Source of the DNA: Gammaproteobacteria bacterium
GTDB taxonomy: Bacteria > Pseudomonadota > Gammaproteobacteria > Pseudomonadales > Pseudohongiellaceae
Assembly: GCA_009692305.1 (NCBI GenBank)
Contig: SHZK01000004.1
Location: 1-64,000 of the forward strand
Length of the DNA: 64,000 bases
Direction of reading: 5' to 3'
Made by a program: the position numbers and the translations under genes. Position 1 is the first letter of the stretch. Each line of letters starts with the position of its first letter. Below are positions 18,599 through 27,464 of this stretch, one piece after another. The notes below the pieces were generated by a model. The model had not been told where the DNA came from, made no database searches, and saw only the letters and a list, made by a program, of their open reading frames with translations.

Positions 18599-20290
18599 GT
18601 GAAATTACTGATACTCGTTGCGCTCATCACCCTGACTTTCAATCTTGGGACGCCCGTTCTGGCTGATGCACAGCCTGCCAAGCGCCCCAATATCGCGCTT
18701 ATTCTCGCAGACGATTTAGGTTACACCGACATATCGCCGTTTGGCAGTGAGATTAATACGCCGAATATTGCCGGACTGGCGGCGGAAGGCCTTGCCTTCA
18801 CCAACTACCACACAGCGGGTAGCTGCGCGCCGGCGCGTGCCATGCTGCTCACGGGTGTAGAAAGCCACCGCAATGGTGTACCTAACATTCCTGAAATGTT
18901 ACCAGACGTACAGTTGGCGTTTGATCACTATCAGGGCGTATTGAGCAATGACGTCGTTACGCTGGCTGATGTTTTAAAAGCCGCCGGATATCACACGTAT
19001 ATGACCGGCAAATGGCACTTGGGTCATACCCAGGCGTTACTTCCCTCAAGCCGCGGCTTCGATCGCACCATTGCACTGGCGGACACCGGTGCGGACAACT
19101 GGGAGCAACGCTCTTACTTGCCCATTTATGATCAGGCTAATTGGTACGCTGATGGCGCCCCGCTTACCTTACCGGATGACTTTTATTCGTCGACCTATTT
19201 CATCGACAAGACCATCGAATTTGTTGCGTCAAACGCTGACGATGATCAACCGTTTTTTGCCTACATCCCATTCCAGGCCGTTCACATACCGGTGCAGGCG
19301 CCACGAGAATTTTCTGACAAATATGCCGGGGTATACGATGAAGGCTGGACTGTCATGCGGGAGAAACGACGCCTGGCCGCGATAGCAGCCGGTGTGGTTC
19401 CTGCCGATTCACAAGCAGTGATCACGCCGGGCACTCTGGATTGGGAGGGCCTGACCGATCAGCAGAGACGGCACCACGCACGCCGCATGGAAGTCTATGC
19501 TGGCATGGTGGATGCCATGGACCTGCATATCGGTCGACTGATGCACTATCTGGAAAGCATTGATGAATATGACAACACCATATTCTTGTTCGCCTCGGAT
19601 AATGGCGCCGAGGGCTCAAATAGCCTTCTGCCAGACGGGGGATCACCCTTTTCTGAGTGGTTCGAAGCTACGGGAAACAACTCAGATTATGACACCCTGG
19701 GTGAGCACGGCTCATGGAATGCGATTGGCCCAAGCAACGCCAGCATCGCCGCTTCCCCTCTGGCCTACTATAAATTTCATGCCAATGAAGGTGGGCTACG
19801 TGTGCCGTTGGTGATGGCCGGCCCAGGTATCGAAAAGCGTGGGCAAATGACCGATGAGTTCGTGTTTGTGACCGATCTTATGCCAACTATTCTCGGTCTG
19901 GTGGGGATTGATGATCACGGTGGCCGCTGGCAGGATCGCGCGGTAGAACCAATTATTGGTGCTGATTTTTCGACATTTTTGTCCGGAGCAATGCCATCCA
20001 TTCATGACGATATCAAGCCTATAGGTTATGAACTGGGCGGAAACAGCGCTTTGTTCAAGGGCGATCATAAAATTATGCTCAACCGCTTAGAACAGAGGCA
20101 AACCGAGTGGCAGCTCTTCGATATCAAGCGCGACCCGGGTGAAACAACTGACCTCGCTCAACAGTTTCCAGATTTACTTCGCGAGATGATTGCAGACTAT
20201 GAACGCTATGCGCAGGAAAATAATGTCCTGCCAATGCCTGAGGGCTACAACGCGCGCAACGTGATGATGAACTCAAACAGGCAACACTAG
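18599..20290 (+). CDS. Exported type I sulfatase (arylsulfatase family)
   Basis: 563 residues, GTG start at 18599, signal peptide 1-22 (cleavage near LADA). Motifs: metal site ILADDLGYTD (Asp38, Asp39); formylglycine motif C-A-P-A-R (Cys76), which needs maturation by a formylglycine-generating enzyme or anSME; TGKWHLGH (Lys138, His140); FASDNGAEGSN with metal ligands. It hydrolyses sulfate esters in the periplasm, a common trait of marine polysaccharide or sulfated-compound users. No maturase gene is in the window. The gene is flanked by 23-bp direct repeats (18482-18504 and 20302-20324), which hints at acquisition or rearrangement. Substrate cannot be read. Confidence 0.93.
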   Translation: MKLLILVALITLTFNLGTPVLADAQPAKRPNIALILADDLGYTDISPFGSEINTPNIAGLAAEGLAFTNYHTAGSCAPARAMLLTGVESHRNGVPNIPEMLPDVQLAFDHYQGVLSNDVVTLADVLKAAGYHTYMTGKWHLGHTQALLPSSRGFDRTIALADTGADNWEQRSYLPIYDQANWYADGAPLTLPDDFYSSTYFIDKTIEFVASNADDDQPFFAYIPFQAVHIPVQAPREFSDKYAGVYDEGWTVMREKRRLAAIAAGVVPADSQAVITPGTLDWEGLTDQQRRHHARRMEVYAGMVDAMDLHIGRLMHYLESIDEYDNTIFLFASDNGAEGSNSLLPDGGSPFSEWFEATGNNSDYDTLGEHGSWNAIGPSNASIAASPLAYYKFHANEGGLRVPLVMAGPGIEKRGQMTDEFVFVTDLMPTILGLVGIDDHGGRWQDRAVEPIIGADFSTFLSGAMPSIHDDIKPIGYELGGNSALFKGDHKIMLNRLEQRQTEWQLFDIKRDPGETTDLAQQFPDLLREMIADYERYAQENNVLPMPEGYNARNVMMNSNRQH

Positions 20291-20301
20291 TAAAAAAGAA
20301 A

Positions 20302-20554
20302 AAACAGATGTTACATGGGAACTGCCAGCGCCAGGTGAATGGGTATTGTCATATCAGCAATAAAAGCGCAGCACCGACTGACCGAGCGTAAAAAAGGGGT
20401 CAGACACCTTTTCCTTGCAAAGACTCTCGATAAATATACGTTTCGTGAGGGAAAAGGCAGGGAAAAGGTGTCTGACCCCTTTTTTATGCGACCGAAGGAG
20501 GGAACCCCGGAGGGGTGCAAGCTGCTGAGGTGACAAAACCCATTTACCTGGCGC
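20302..20554. repeat. Palindromic intergenic element B with internal 25-bp perfect inverted repeat
   Basis: Outer arms 20328-20351 and 20531-20554 are complementary at 22 of 24 positions. An inner perfect 25-bp inverted repeat (20390-20414 and 20461-20485) contains GGGGTCAGACACC and its complement around a 46-base loop. The core at 20498-20526 is identical over 29 bases to element C. It sits beyond the 3' end of the sulfatase gene and could also terminate transcription. The GGGGTCAGACACC motif is often seen in gammaproteobacterial REP-type mobile palindromes (from general knowledge). Confidence 0.75.
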
Positions 20555-20616
20555 GCTCCATCCGCAAATTCCACTCCAAAGAATTCCCCACCAACTACCA
20601 TCCACCAACCACCAAT

Positions 20617-20655
20617 AAAAAAAGCGAAAGAGCCACCGACTCTTCCGCTTTTTTT
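20617..20655. terminator. Rho-independent terminator of the dienelactone hydrolase gene
   Basis: AAAAAAAGCGAAAGAG (20617-20632) pairs with CTCTTCCGCTTTTTTT (20640-20655) apart from one A-C mismatch; the loop is seven bases. It lies 25 bases past the minus-strand stop at 20680. Confidence 0.8.
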
Positions 20656-20679
20656 ATAACCGTACTTACTGAAAAAATA

Positions 20680-21558
20680 CTAAGCCAAAGCAGTGCTGAA
20701 CAAATTCAGCATACGACTCCAGGCCTTCTCTGCTGCGGCTTCGTTATATACCGCAGAATCCGGCGGACACCAGCCATGCAGAGTACCCACATACACTTCG
20801 ATCTCAGCCGCCAGATTGGCAGCGGCATAGGCAGCCCGCAGAGTCTCTTTGGCCGCTGGATCAGTAGCATCATCGTTTTCGGCCACGCAGTGCAGCATTG
20901 CGGATTTGGTTTGCGGGATCAACAGGTGCGGGCTGTCCACCGCATCGGTAGCCATGCCACCACCATGGAACGTGGCGCCGGCACGCAGACGCTCAGGCAC
21001 GGCAGCAACGGTGCGCATTACCATTGGTCCACCCATGCAGTAACCAGTAGTACCAATGCCGCGTGCAGTATCCACTGAAGCCTGCGCGTCGAGGAATGCT
21101 ACTGCAGCGCGCGCATCGGTGAAGTGAGTGGCGGCGTTCAGGTTGCGGGCCATGGGCAACACAATGTTACGGGTTTCGGGATCACCGAAACTGGCACCTT
21201 CTGGAACCACCGGTGACCTGGCATTGCGATAGAACGGATGCACTACCAATACAGAATAACCGGACTGAGCGAGCCGTTTGCCCATGGCACGAAAGGCCGG
21301 ACGCAGACCGAGAATATCTGGCCATACGATTATTGCCGGGTGCCGGCCAGTAGCAGGATGCACAAAGTAGCAGTCAGCCATGCCATCGGCTGTGGCTACA
21401 TCCACATCGGATTCAACCACGTCCTGGGCGTTAGCCACCGGTGGCAGCAACATGGCGAGGCCAACCGCAGCAGTCAGTTTGCCGAAACGGCGACGGGTCA
21501 TGTCGCCCTTGCCGGTCAGAAAAGCATCTACGTCTTGTTGAGTATCTAAATCACACAT
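20680..21558 (-). CDS. Tat-exported dienelactone hydrolase-family protein
   Basis: 292 residues from the Met at 21558 (AGGAGA upstream). After a 20-residue hydrophilic lead comes a twin-arginine signal, TRRRFGKLTAAVGLAMLLPP. The alpha/beta hydrolase domain has the nucleophile elbow GYCMGG (Cys174), the acid region AENDDATDP and the catalytic His in LHGWCPPD, the Cys-Asp-His triad typical of dienelactone hydrolases. An oxyanion-side IIVWPDILGLRP segment also fits. Export by Tat suggests folding before transport. The natural substrate is unknown. Its own terminator follows. Confidence 0.88.
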   Translation of the reverse strand: MCDLDTQQDVDAFLTGKGDMTRRRFGKLTAAVGLAMLLPPVANAQDVVESDVDVATADGMADCYFVHPATGRHPAIIVWPDILGLRPAFRAMGKRLAQSGYSVLVVHPFYRNARSPVVPEGASFGDPETRNIVLPMARNLNAATHFTDARAAVAFLDAQASVDTARGIGTTGYCMGGPMVMRTVAAVPERLRAGATFHGGGMATDAVDSPHLLIPQTKSAMLHCVAENDDATDPAAKETLRAAYAAANLAAEIEVYVGTLHGWCPPDSAVYNEAAAEKAWSRMLNLFSTALA

Positions 21559-21746
21559 CTTTCTCTCCTGATTCGCTCTCGCCCGGCCGAATGGCTGCAA
21601 GAAGTCGATATTGTTATGGATGGAAACTGGGTTTGCAGAGCAGGGATATGAGAGTATTTGGGCGACGCTGAAAACTCAATATAATTTTGCAGCATCCAAC
21701 TGCAACTACATCCAACTGCAACAACCGTCGCTCTAACGGAGGCCCA

Positions 21747-22895
21747 ATGCCCATGCAATCATTCCCCCGCCGCCAATTCCTCGGTGGTCTCGTCATTGCT
21801 ACCACTGCGACTGCTTGCAGTCAGTTAGGCCTCGAGCTGCAAGCCCGCGCAGCCAGCTTGGAAACCACAGTGAAAACCATAGCCGGTACCGGCATTGCCG
21901 GCTATACGGCGGAAGGAGTTGCCGGCCTGCCTGGCACCAGCACGCCAGTCAATAATCCCTATGGCGTAGTAGTTGGTCCGGATGCTGCGCTCTATTTCTG
22001 CGAGGTGGATAGCGGCCGCATTCGGCGGCTTGATCTGGTCACGCAACGCCTGACCACAATCGCCGGTACTGGCGAGAAGGCCTATAGCGGAGATGGGGGC
22101 CCGGCGCGCTTGGCCGCATTCTCGGCGCCCCATGAAATCCGGTTTGATACTCAAGGCAACCTGTTCGTGGTGGAGCGGGATTCCCACACTGTACGTCGCA
22201 TCGATGGCAGCAGCGGCATTGTTACCACTATCGCTGGTACCGGCGAGGCTGGCTACAGCGGCGATGATGCTGCCGCCAATCGCGCACAACTGCGGCAACC
22301 CCATAGCATCGCCTTTGATGCGGCAGGCAACTTGCTGATTTGCGACATTGGCAACAGTCGCCTGCGCCAAGTGCATATGGCTAGCGGCGTGATCTCGACG
22401 CTGGCCGGCACGGGCCAGCGCGAAGCCACATCGGATGCCGCGCCACTCCTCGGCACGCCGCTACTGGGACCGCGCTCCATCGATACCGACCCGCTAGGTA
22501 ACGCGTATCTGGTGCTGCGAGAAGGCAATGCTGTGTTCCAGCTGGACTTGCAGGCTGGTCGCTTGCAGCGCATCGCTGGTACCGGAGTGCAGGGCTACAG
22601 CGGTGACAGCGGGCCGGCACTCACAGCCACATTTAATGGGCCCAAGGGCATCGCCTATTCGACCGCTGAACATGCCCTATATATCGTCGACACCGAGAAT
22701 CATGTTATCAGGCGCATGTCACTGAGCAGTGGCACAATAGAAACAGTGTTAGGTTCCGGAGAGCGCGGTGACGGCCCGGATGGCAATCCTCTGCTTTGCA
22801 AACTTAATCGCCCTCATGGTGTGTTCGTGCATGAAGGTACGGTTTATGTTACTGACAGCGAGAGTCATCGCGTACGTGCACTGACTATTGCTTGA
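21747..22895 (+). CDS. Tat-exported NHL-repeat beta-propeller protein
   Basis: 382 residues from ATG 21747 (CGGAGG five bases upstream). The twin-arginine signal FPRRQFLGGLVIATTATAC is followed by a Cys that could also be a lipobox. Six or more blades repeat the pattern T-I-A-G-T-G-x-x-G-Y-S-G-D, then a D-x-x-G-N-L strand and S-x-x-(H/R)-x-(V/L)-R-R, as in the SMP-30/NHL group. The role is probably ligand binding or lactonase-like; no catalytic set is assigned. Its 3' end overlaps the convergent rlmJ by eleven bases. Confidence 0.78.
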   Translation: MPMQSFPRRQFLGGLVIATTATACSQLGLELQARAASLETTVKTIAGTGIAGYTAEGVAGLPGTSTPVNNPYGVVVGPDAALYFCEVDSGRIRRLDLVTQRLTTIAGTGEKAYSGDGGPARLAAFSAPHEIRFDTQGNLFVVERDSHTVRRIDGSSGIVTTIAGTGEAGYSGDDAAANRAQLRQPHSIAFDAAGNLLICDIGNSRLRQVHMASGVISTLAGTGQREATSDAAPLLGTPLLGPRSIDTDPLGNAYLVLREGNAVFQLDLQAGRLQRIAGTGVQGYSGDSGPALTATFNGPKGIAYSTAEHALYIVDTENHVIRRMSLSSGTIETVLGSGERGDGPDGNPLLCKLNRPHGVFVHEGTVYVTDSESHRVRALTIA

Positions 22896-23706
22896 TGCAA
22901 GTGGCCGTGAAGTTCGTCTGCTCGAACGGCAGCAGCGGACAGATTTTCTGAAAGGCCGCTTCCAGATCTCGCGCCAGGGTCCAGGGCGGATTGATCACCA
23001 GCATCCCGGTTGCCGTCATGCCAGATTTTTCCCCATCCGTCGCAGTCAACTCGAAGCGCCATAATTTATTTTGTGCTATTGCGCTGATTTTTTTAATCAT
23101 GATTGCGAGCGCTGGATTGTTAACCACCGGATACCAGATGGCGAACACGCCATGGGGCATTCTGCTGTAGCCCTGCTCCACACATTGGGTCACCGCTGCG
23201 TAATCTGACTGTGTTTCATAGGACGGATCAAGCAACACCAGAGCCCTCGCATTTTGCACCGGCAAGAGTCCCTTCAATGCAGCGTAGCCATCGGCATGGG
23301 CCAGGTGCACACGCCGGTCTCTGGCAAATATCTGGTGCAGAATCGGGAATTCGGTAGTGTGCAATTCATACAACCAGAGTTTGTCTTGCGCACGCAGTAA
23401 TTCCGCCGCCAGCAATGGCGAACCCGGGTATTGATGGCGTGCAGCGTAGCGGGTCAGCACATTCATATAAGAACCGAGATGTGCGGATAAATCATGGCTG
23501 ACGATGGCGCCCGCTCCAAGCCCATATTCACCGGTCTTGGCGGCCATGGCGCTGCGAGTGGAATAAAGGCCAGCACCGGCGTGAGTATCGATGTAGCGGA
23601 TTGGTGCAGGCTTCTGTTTCAGGTAGTCGATGATCAGTGACAGCACAGAGTGCTTGATCAAGTCACCGACATTGCCTGCGTGAAACTCATGGCGATAACT
23701 CAGCAT
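22885..23706 (-). CDS. rlmJ: 23S rRNA (adenine2030-N6)-methyltransferase RlmJ
   Basis: 273 residues, close to the E. coli protein (280). The N-terminal signature MLSYRHEFHAGNVGDLIKH is diagnostic of RlmJ (formerly YhiR). The SAM-binding YIDTHAGAGLY follows, then the catalytic motif reads DPSYE (Asp160) where most adenine N6-methyltransferases have DPPY; the Pro-to-Ser change is worth noting. The C-terminal GMLVINPPW strand is intact. It methylates A2030 of 23S rRNA in the cytoplasm. The gene converges on the NHL gene with overlapping 3' ends. Confidence 0.93.
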   Translation of the reverse strand: MLSYRHEFHAGNVGDLIKHSVLSLIIDYLKQKPAPIRYIDTHAGAGLYSTRSAMAAKTGEYGLGAGAIVSHDLSAHLGSYMNVLTRYAARHQYPGSPLLAAELLRAQDKLWLYELHTTEFPILHQIFARDRRVHLAHADGYAALKGLLPVQNARALVLLDPSYETQSDYAAVTQCVEQGYSRMPHGVFAIWYPVVNNPALAIMIKKISAIAQNKLWRFELTATDGEKSGMTATGMLVINPPWTLARDLEAAFQKICPLLPFEQTNFTATCIKQ

Positions 23707-23749
23707 GCTCTGAATAACTCACTGGCAGTCACTGCTATCAACACGCGAT

Positions 23750-24109
23750 TCAATACTCTGTGTATTTCCTGGAACTGCCTTTGACCTTGTCGGCAGGATA
23801 TTTGGCAGCATTTTTTTTCATTTTTTCCTGAGCCGCTTGCAGCAGATCAATATCCAGTTTGTTGCTCATCAACAAACAATAGACCAATACATCTGCCAGC
23901 TCCTCGCCGATGCGTGCGCGGGTGTCAGCATCTGGCGCGAGACTTTCTGACTCCTGCATCCATTGGAAAATTTCCAGCAACTCACTCGCTTCCACCGCCA
24001 GCGCCATAGACAAATTTTTCGGCGAGTGAAACTGATCCCAGTCTCGCTCTGCGGCAAATTTTCGCAATTGATCCAGCAATTCGTCCAACGCAGATTCACT
24101 CACAGGCAT
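23750..24109 (-). CDS. MazG-like nucleotide pyrophosphohydrolase
   Basis: 119 residues forming a four-helix MazG-fold protein of the short (RS21-C6/dCTPase-like) type. The metal-binding acids are in EASELLEIFQWM and EELADVLVYCLL, giving the ExxE ... ExxD pattern, and the C-terminal KMKKNAAKYP motif is typical of the family. It likely hydrolyses a (d)NTP to the monophosphate and PPi (house-cleaning). It lies 12 bases downstream of the amidase in the same direction, so co-transcription is likely but probably incidental. Confidence 0.87.
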   Translation of the reverse strand: MPVSESALDELLDQLRKFAAERDWDQFHSPKNLSMALAVEASELLEIFQWMQESESLAPDADTRARIGEELADVLVYCLLMSNKLDIDLLQAAQEKMKKNAAKYPADKVKGSSRKYTEY

Positions 24110-24121
24110 GTGTCACATCAG

Positions 24122-25609
24122 TTATTGCGCTGCAACCAGTTGTGGCCGTTGCTGCAAATGATTCGTAATATTTTCGTAGGCAAGTGCAAATTCCAGCACC
24201 CGGCGGTCATCACCAAATTTTCCCATCACCTGTATGCCCATGGGTCGACCTTGCGCGTCGAAACCAACTGGCACATTGACCACCGGGATGCCACCCAGGC
24301 TGCCGGGGATCACGACTTCCATCCAGCGGTGATAGGTGTCCATCTGCTTGCCATTGATTGTCTGCGGCCAGTGAATTTCCTTCGGATAAGGAAACACCTG
24401 CGCGGTTGGCAGTATCAGGAAATCGTAGACCGCAAACAATCGATCCAGTTCGTTATTCCAGTCGGCACGGATGCGATTGGCCAGCGCTATATCCTCAGGG
24501 GTTATCAGCAGTGACTGCTCTATCTCCCATGCCAGTTCCGGCTTTAGCAGCGAACGCGTGGCTGGATCCTGGTAAAGATCCTGCATGCCGGCGCGCCCGG
24601 AATGTCTCAAGGTCGTCCAGCATTGCCATAGATCCGACATGTTGAAATTCGGCGGCAGCGCTTCGATATTGCAACCGGCGGATGTCAGACCACCGAGCGC
24701 TGTCTCACACAAGGGCAGCACACCTGGCTCCATTGCCAGGTAGTTATCGAAACTACCCATCCAACCGAGACGTACGCCGCGCAGGTTTAACGCCGCCAGA
24801 TCGATGCCGATGGGACGTTCTGCAATAGTCTCCAACAATTGAATCGTGTCAGCGGTATTGCGCCCCATCGGTCCCGAGACACTGAGGGCGCGACTGGACG
24901 CGTCGGCGTTGGTCATAACGCTCGTACTTGGCCTGAAACCAATGACATTGTTAAACGCGCCAGGATTGCGCAATGAACCCATCATGTCGCTGCCATCTGC
25001 TACCGGCAACATATGAGTGCCGAGCCCACTGGCTGCACCACCGCTGCTACCGCCCGCGGTGAGCGCTGGATTGCAGGCGCTGCCGGTGGCGCCGAACACC
25101 GGATTATAGGTCTGCGAACCCAAGCCTAATTCCGGCGAATTGGTCTTGCCAATAAAGATCGCTCCGGCACTGCGTATCTTCGCGGCCAAGCCACTATCGC
25201 TGTCAGCAATACGGTCTGCATAAAGTGGCGAGCCACTGGTGAAGCGCAAACCAGCCACTGCAGACAGATCCTTGACCGCGTGCGGCATGCCATGCATCCA
25301 GCCACGATTTTCGCCACGGGCCAGCGCCTCATCCGCCGCTCGCGCCTGCGCCAGTAAATCACCATCGTCTACCAGTGACACGATGGCGTTATAAACCGGA
25401 TTGTAGCGATCAATATGTGCAATATATGCCTGCATAACCTCGCTGCAACTCACTGTGCGCTGGTGAATAGCCGCGGACAATTGCAGTGCTGAAAAATCGG
25501 TGATCGCAGCGGGTTGGCTGGCGGCAAATGCAGCATGATAAAAACCAGTTGGGAGCGCAATCGTGCCACTTATGGTAAGGGCCTTTCGAAGAAATTGGCG
25601 TCTTTGCAT
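24122..25609 (-). CDS. Exported amidase (amidase signature family)
   Basis: 495 residues. The N-terminus RRQFLRKALTISGTIALP is a twin-arginine-type signal with cleavage near AAFAA. Amidase-signature triad: Lys113 in MPHAVKDLSA, cis-Ser188 in TAGGSSGGAASG, and nucleophile Ser212 in DMMGSLRNPGA. All are present, though DMMGSLR deviates from the usual GTDxGGSIR. The family hydrolyses amides or acyl-amino compounds; a periplasmic location suggests scavenging or detoxification. It is upstream of and close to the MazG-like gene. Confidence 0.85.
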   Translation of the reverse strand: MQRRQFLRKALTISGTIALPTGFYHAAFAASQPAAITDFSALQLSAAIHQRTVSCSEVMQAYIAHIDRYNPVYNAIVSLVDDGDLLAQARAADEALARGENRGWMHGMPHAVKDLSAVAGLRFTSGSPLYADRIADSDSGLAAKIRSAGAIFIGKTNSPELGLGSQTYNPVFGATGSACNPALTAGGSSGGAASGLGTHMLPVADGSDMMGSLRNPGAFNNVIGFRPSTSVMTNADASSRALSVSGPMGRNTADTIQLLETIAERPIGIDLAALNLRGVRLGWMGSFDNYLAMEPGVLPLCETALGGLTSAGCNIEALPPNFNMSDLWQCWTTLRHSGRAGMQDLYQDPATRSLLKPELAWEIEQSLLITPEDIALANRIRADWNNELDRLFAVYDFLILPTAQVFPYPKEIHWPQTINGKQMDTYHRWMEVVIPGSLGGIPVVNVPVGFDAQGRPMGIQVMGKFGDDRRVLEFALAYENITNHLQQRPQLVAAQ

Positions 25610-25748
25610 ACTTGGCCCTCGATTGTTCTATGAGTTAGCAATTGGATTGCGAGATTGGCAGCCAGCGCCGACACCAACCGTGCCGTATTGGATTAATCTC
25701 TATCAGCACCGGTGGCTGTAACTGACCACCTGTGGTTCTTTAATATAT

Positions 25749-26324
25749 CTAGTTAACTGCTTTGGTTTCCTTGCGAATCTCGAGCACGACATTGTTTGAC
25801 GTGACGCCACCAATGCTGCGTGTGAATATGCCTGCTCGCCGCACTCCACCAATTTTTTCCATAGCGCGTTGTGAGCGAATATTGGCATCGCCTACCCAGA
25901 ACACCACACAGTCCACGAATTTGAAAGCATGGGACAGGAGTAATGTTTTTATTTCGAGATTATAACTCCCGCCCCAATACTCGCATGCCAGAAAGCTCCA
26001 GCCAATCTCTATCTCGCTCAACGCGGCATCATAGCCGTGGTAGCGACTTGAGCCTATGATTGCTTCATCGGCGCGATTGATCAGGGCAAATGCAGAACCG
26101 CTGGCCAAAGCCTCTTCGAAGAAACTGCGAAACAGCGGCTCCTGATAGCGATTGCTTGCTGGATGCCCCGCCCAGATTGTCGGATCGGAGTCGGCCCGAT
26201 ACATGGCATCCCAATCCGTCGCCAGCAACGGTCGAATCAGGACCCGGTTACCGGTTAAGGTGGGTTGCAGATCTGCTATTGTTGGTATGGTTGTTGGCAT
26301 AGTTGTGAACACAATTGCGGGCAT
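25749..26324 (-). CDS. GNAT-family N-acetyltransferase (RimJ/RimL type)
   Basis: 191 residues. Acetyltransf_3-type N-terminus (LTGNRVLIRPLLATDWDAMYRA), central beta strands SRYHGYDAALSEIEIGWSF, then the C-terminal pattern VVFWVGDANIRSQRAMEKIG, which in this group marks the helix and strand after the acetyl-CoA site. The usual R-x-x-G-x-G/A loop is replaced by YWGGSYNLEIK. Substrate unknown. A second in-frame Met (26300) is an alternative start; neither has a strong ribosome-binding site. It stands alone. Confidence 0.82.
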   Translation of the reverse strand: MPAIVFTTMPTTIPTIADLQPTLTGNRVLIRPLLATDWDAMYRADSDPTIWAGHPASNRYQEPLFRSFFEEALASGSAFALINRADEAIIGSSRYHGYDAALSEIEIGWSFLACEYWGGSYNLEIKTLLLSHAFKFVDCVVFWVGDANIRSQRAMEKIGGVRRAGIFTRSIGGVTSNNVVLEIRKETKAVN

Positions 26325-26495
26325 TTAAAACAGGCCTGATGGCGCTCACCCAATGAATGAAAGTGCAAGTATATAGGAAGTAAGCGGACTGGGGATTGCA
26401 ATCACTACCCTGACTCAAGCAAAATCAAACACCTTAAAAAAGTCTCGCTAGTCGGCGCAGACGTTCAGAATAGAAACAGATGTCAGGGAATACTT

Positions 26496-26933
26496 ATGAG
26501 TCTCGTTAAATTCGCCTCGATCACCAAATTGATTCGCGACAACAGCGGCAAGGTCAAGCACAAACAGGAATTGTTCCAGGAAGTGCTGCTGATGGTGCTG
26601 GCGCGCGCGACCCGCGCCGATTCCAATGTGGAAAAGGTGGAAATTGCCAGGGTAAGGGAAGTCCTCAAGCAGAAATTGGATATGGACTTCTCGGACGCTG
26701 AAATTCGCACTGCCGCGTCATCTGAAATCTTCGAGACTCAATCACTGGAGCGCTATCTCGCCAGTGCCACCCGCAAACTGGATGAAAGAGAGCGCACTAT
26801 TATTCTGATTGCGTTGGCCTCGGTTATTCGCAGTGATGAAGAAATTCGCGTGTTCGAGCTGGATTTTTTCGACCGGGTGGCGCTGGCACTGCGCGCAACC
26901 CCTTCCGAGATTGCCGGTCTTATCAGCGTCTAG
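26496..26933 (+). CDS. TerB-like (tellurite-resistance B domain) protein
   Basis: 145 residues, all helical. Two similar halves resemble the TerB fold: FQEVLLMVLARATRADSNVEKVE and ILIALASVIRSDEEIRVFE each have the A-D-x-x-(V/I)-x-x-x-E pattern, with paired acidic residues that may bind metal. Members occur in stress-response and membrane-surveillance systems, but no other ter genes are near, so tellurite resistance should not be assumed. Cytoplasmic, no signal peptide. Converges on the SMR gene with 12 bases between the stops. Confidence 0.8.
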   Translation: MSLVKFASITKLIRDNSGKVKHKQELFQEVLLMVLARATRADSNVEKVEIARVREVLKQKLDMDFSDAEIRTAASSEIFETQSLERYLASATRKLDERERTIILIALASVIRSDEEIRVFELDFFDRVALALRATPSEIAGLISV

Positions 26934-26945
26934 GAGGCCAGCCTC

Positions 26946-27260
26946 CTAGGACGCCAGCCTGAGCCCGAGGATACCGGTGAGAATCAGACCGAGACTGAGC
27001 AGCCGCAGGGCATTGACGGCTTCTCCAAACAGCACTATCCCCAGGATTGCGGTGCCAATGGCACCCACTCCGACCCAAACGGCGTAAGCAGAGCCCACGG
27101 GCAGGGTCTTCATGGCTATGCCCAGCAAGCCGAGGCTGATGATCATTGCCAACACGGTCCAGCTCGCTGGCCACAGGCGCGTAAAGCCCTCAGAGTATTT
27201 CAAGCCGATCGCCCAGCCCACCTCAAACAAGCCTGCCACCAGCAGTATCAACCACGCCAT
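26946..27260 (-). CDS. sugE: Small multidrug-resistance family transporter, SugE/Gdx type
   Basis: 104 residues with four membrane helices. Glu13 in [17 protein letters not shown] is the coupling acid, and the neighbouring Gly10/Trp16 pattern with [13 protein letters not shown] is typical of the Gdx (SugE, guanidinium exporter) branch rather than Emr[21 protein letters not shown] is the conserved third helix. It likely functions as an antiparallel dimer exporting guanidinium or small quaternary cations in exchange for protons. No guanidine riboswitch motif is recognisable upstream; there is a palindrome at 27281-27299. Confidence 0.88.
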   Translation of the reverse strand: MAWLILLVAGLFEVGWAIGLKYSEGFTRLWPASWTVLAMIISLGLLGIAMKTLPVGSAYAVWVGVGAIGTAILGIVLFGEAVNALRLLSLGLILTGILGLRLAS

Positions 27261-27280
27261 TGCTATACCTCTTTATAGTT

Positions 27281-27299
27281 ATAGCTACTTTGTAGCTAT
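27281..27299 (-). promoter_or_regulatory. Palindrome upstream of the SMR transporter gene
   Basis: ATAGCTAC-TTT-GTAGCTAT is a perfect 8-bp inverted repeat with three bases between arms, ending 21 bases before the sugE start codon. It may be a repressor operator or a leader hairpin. Confidence 0.35.
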
Positions 27300-27464
27300 G
27301 CTATTGAACAAATAACCAGCAGACACGGTAACGGATTGACCTGCAATAAGAGACCGCTCAGCGCATTGGAGCTACTCTGAAGCCCCGTTAGCGAGTATAG
27401 TCCCCGGCTTCTTTCAGGCAGGGCACCCAGTTGTCCTTTATATCGATGCAATGAGGATACATTC

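Noticed and set aside
20302..20554. CRISPR array
   Set aside because: The repeats are inverted and nested, not evenly spaced direct repeats, and no cas genes are near.
20311..20601. Overlapping frames inside element B
   Set aside because: They arise from the palindrome and appear on both strands; none looks like a protein.
26496..26933. Tellurite-resistance locus
   Set aside because: Only a lone TerB-like protein and, 11 kb away, a TerC-family protein are present; other ter genes are absent, so the pair does not form a ter system.
27261..27340. Guanidine riboswitch upstream of the SMR transporter
   Set aside because: No ACGR or CCNGCC-type conserved motifs are seen; only a small palindrome.
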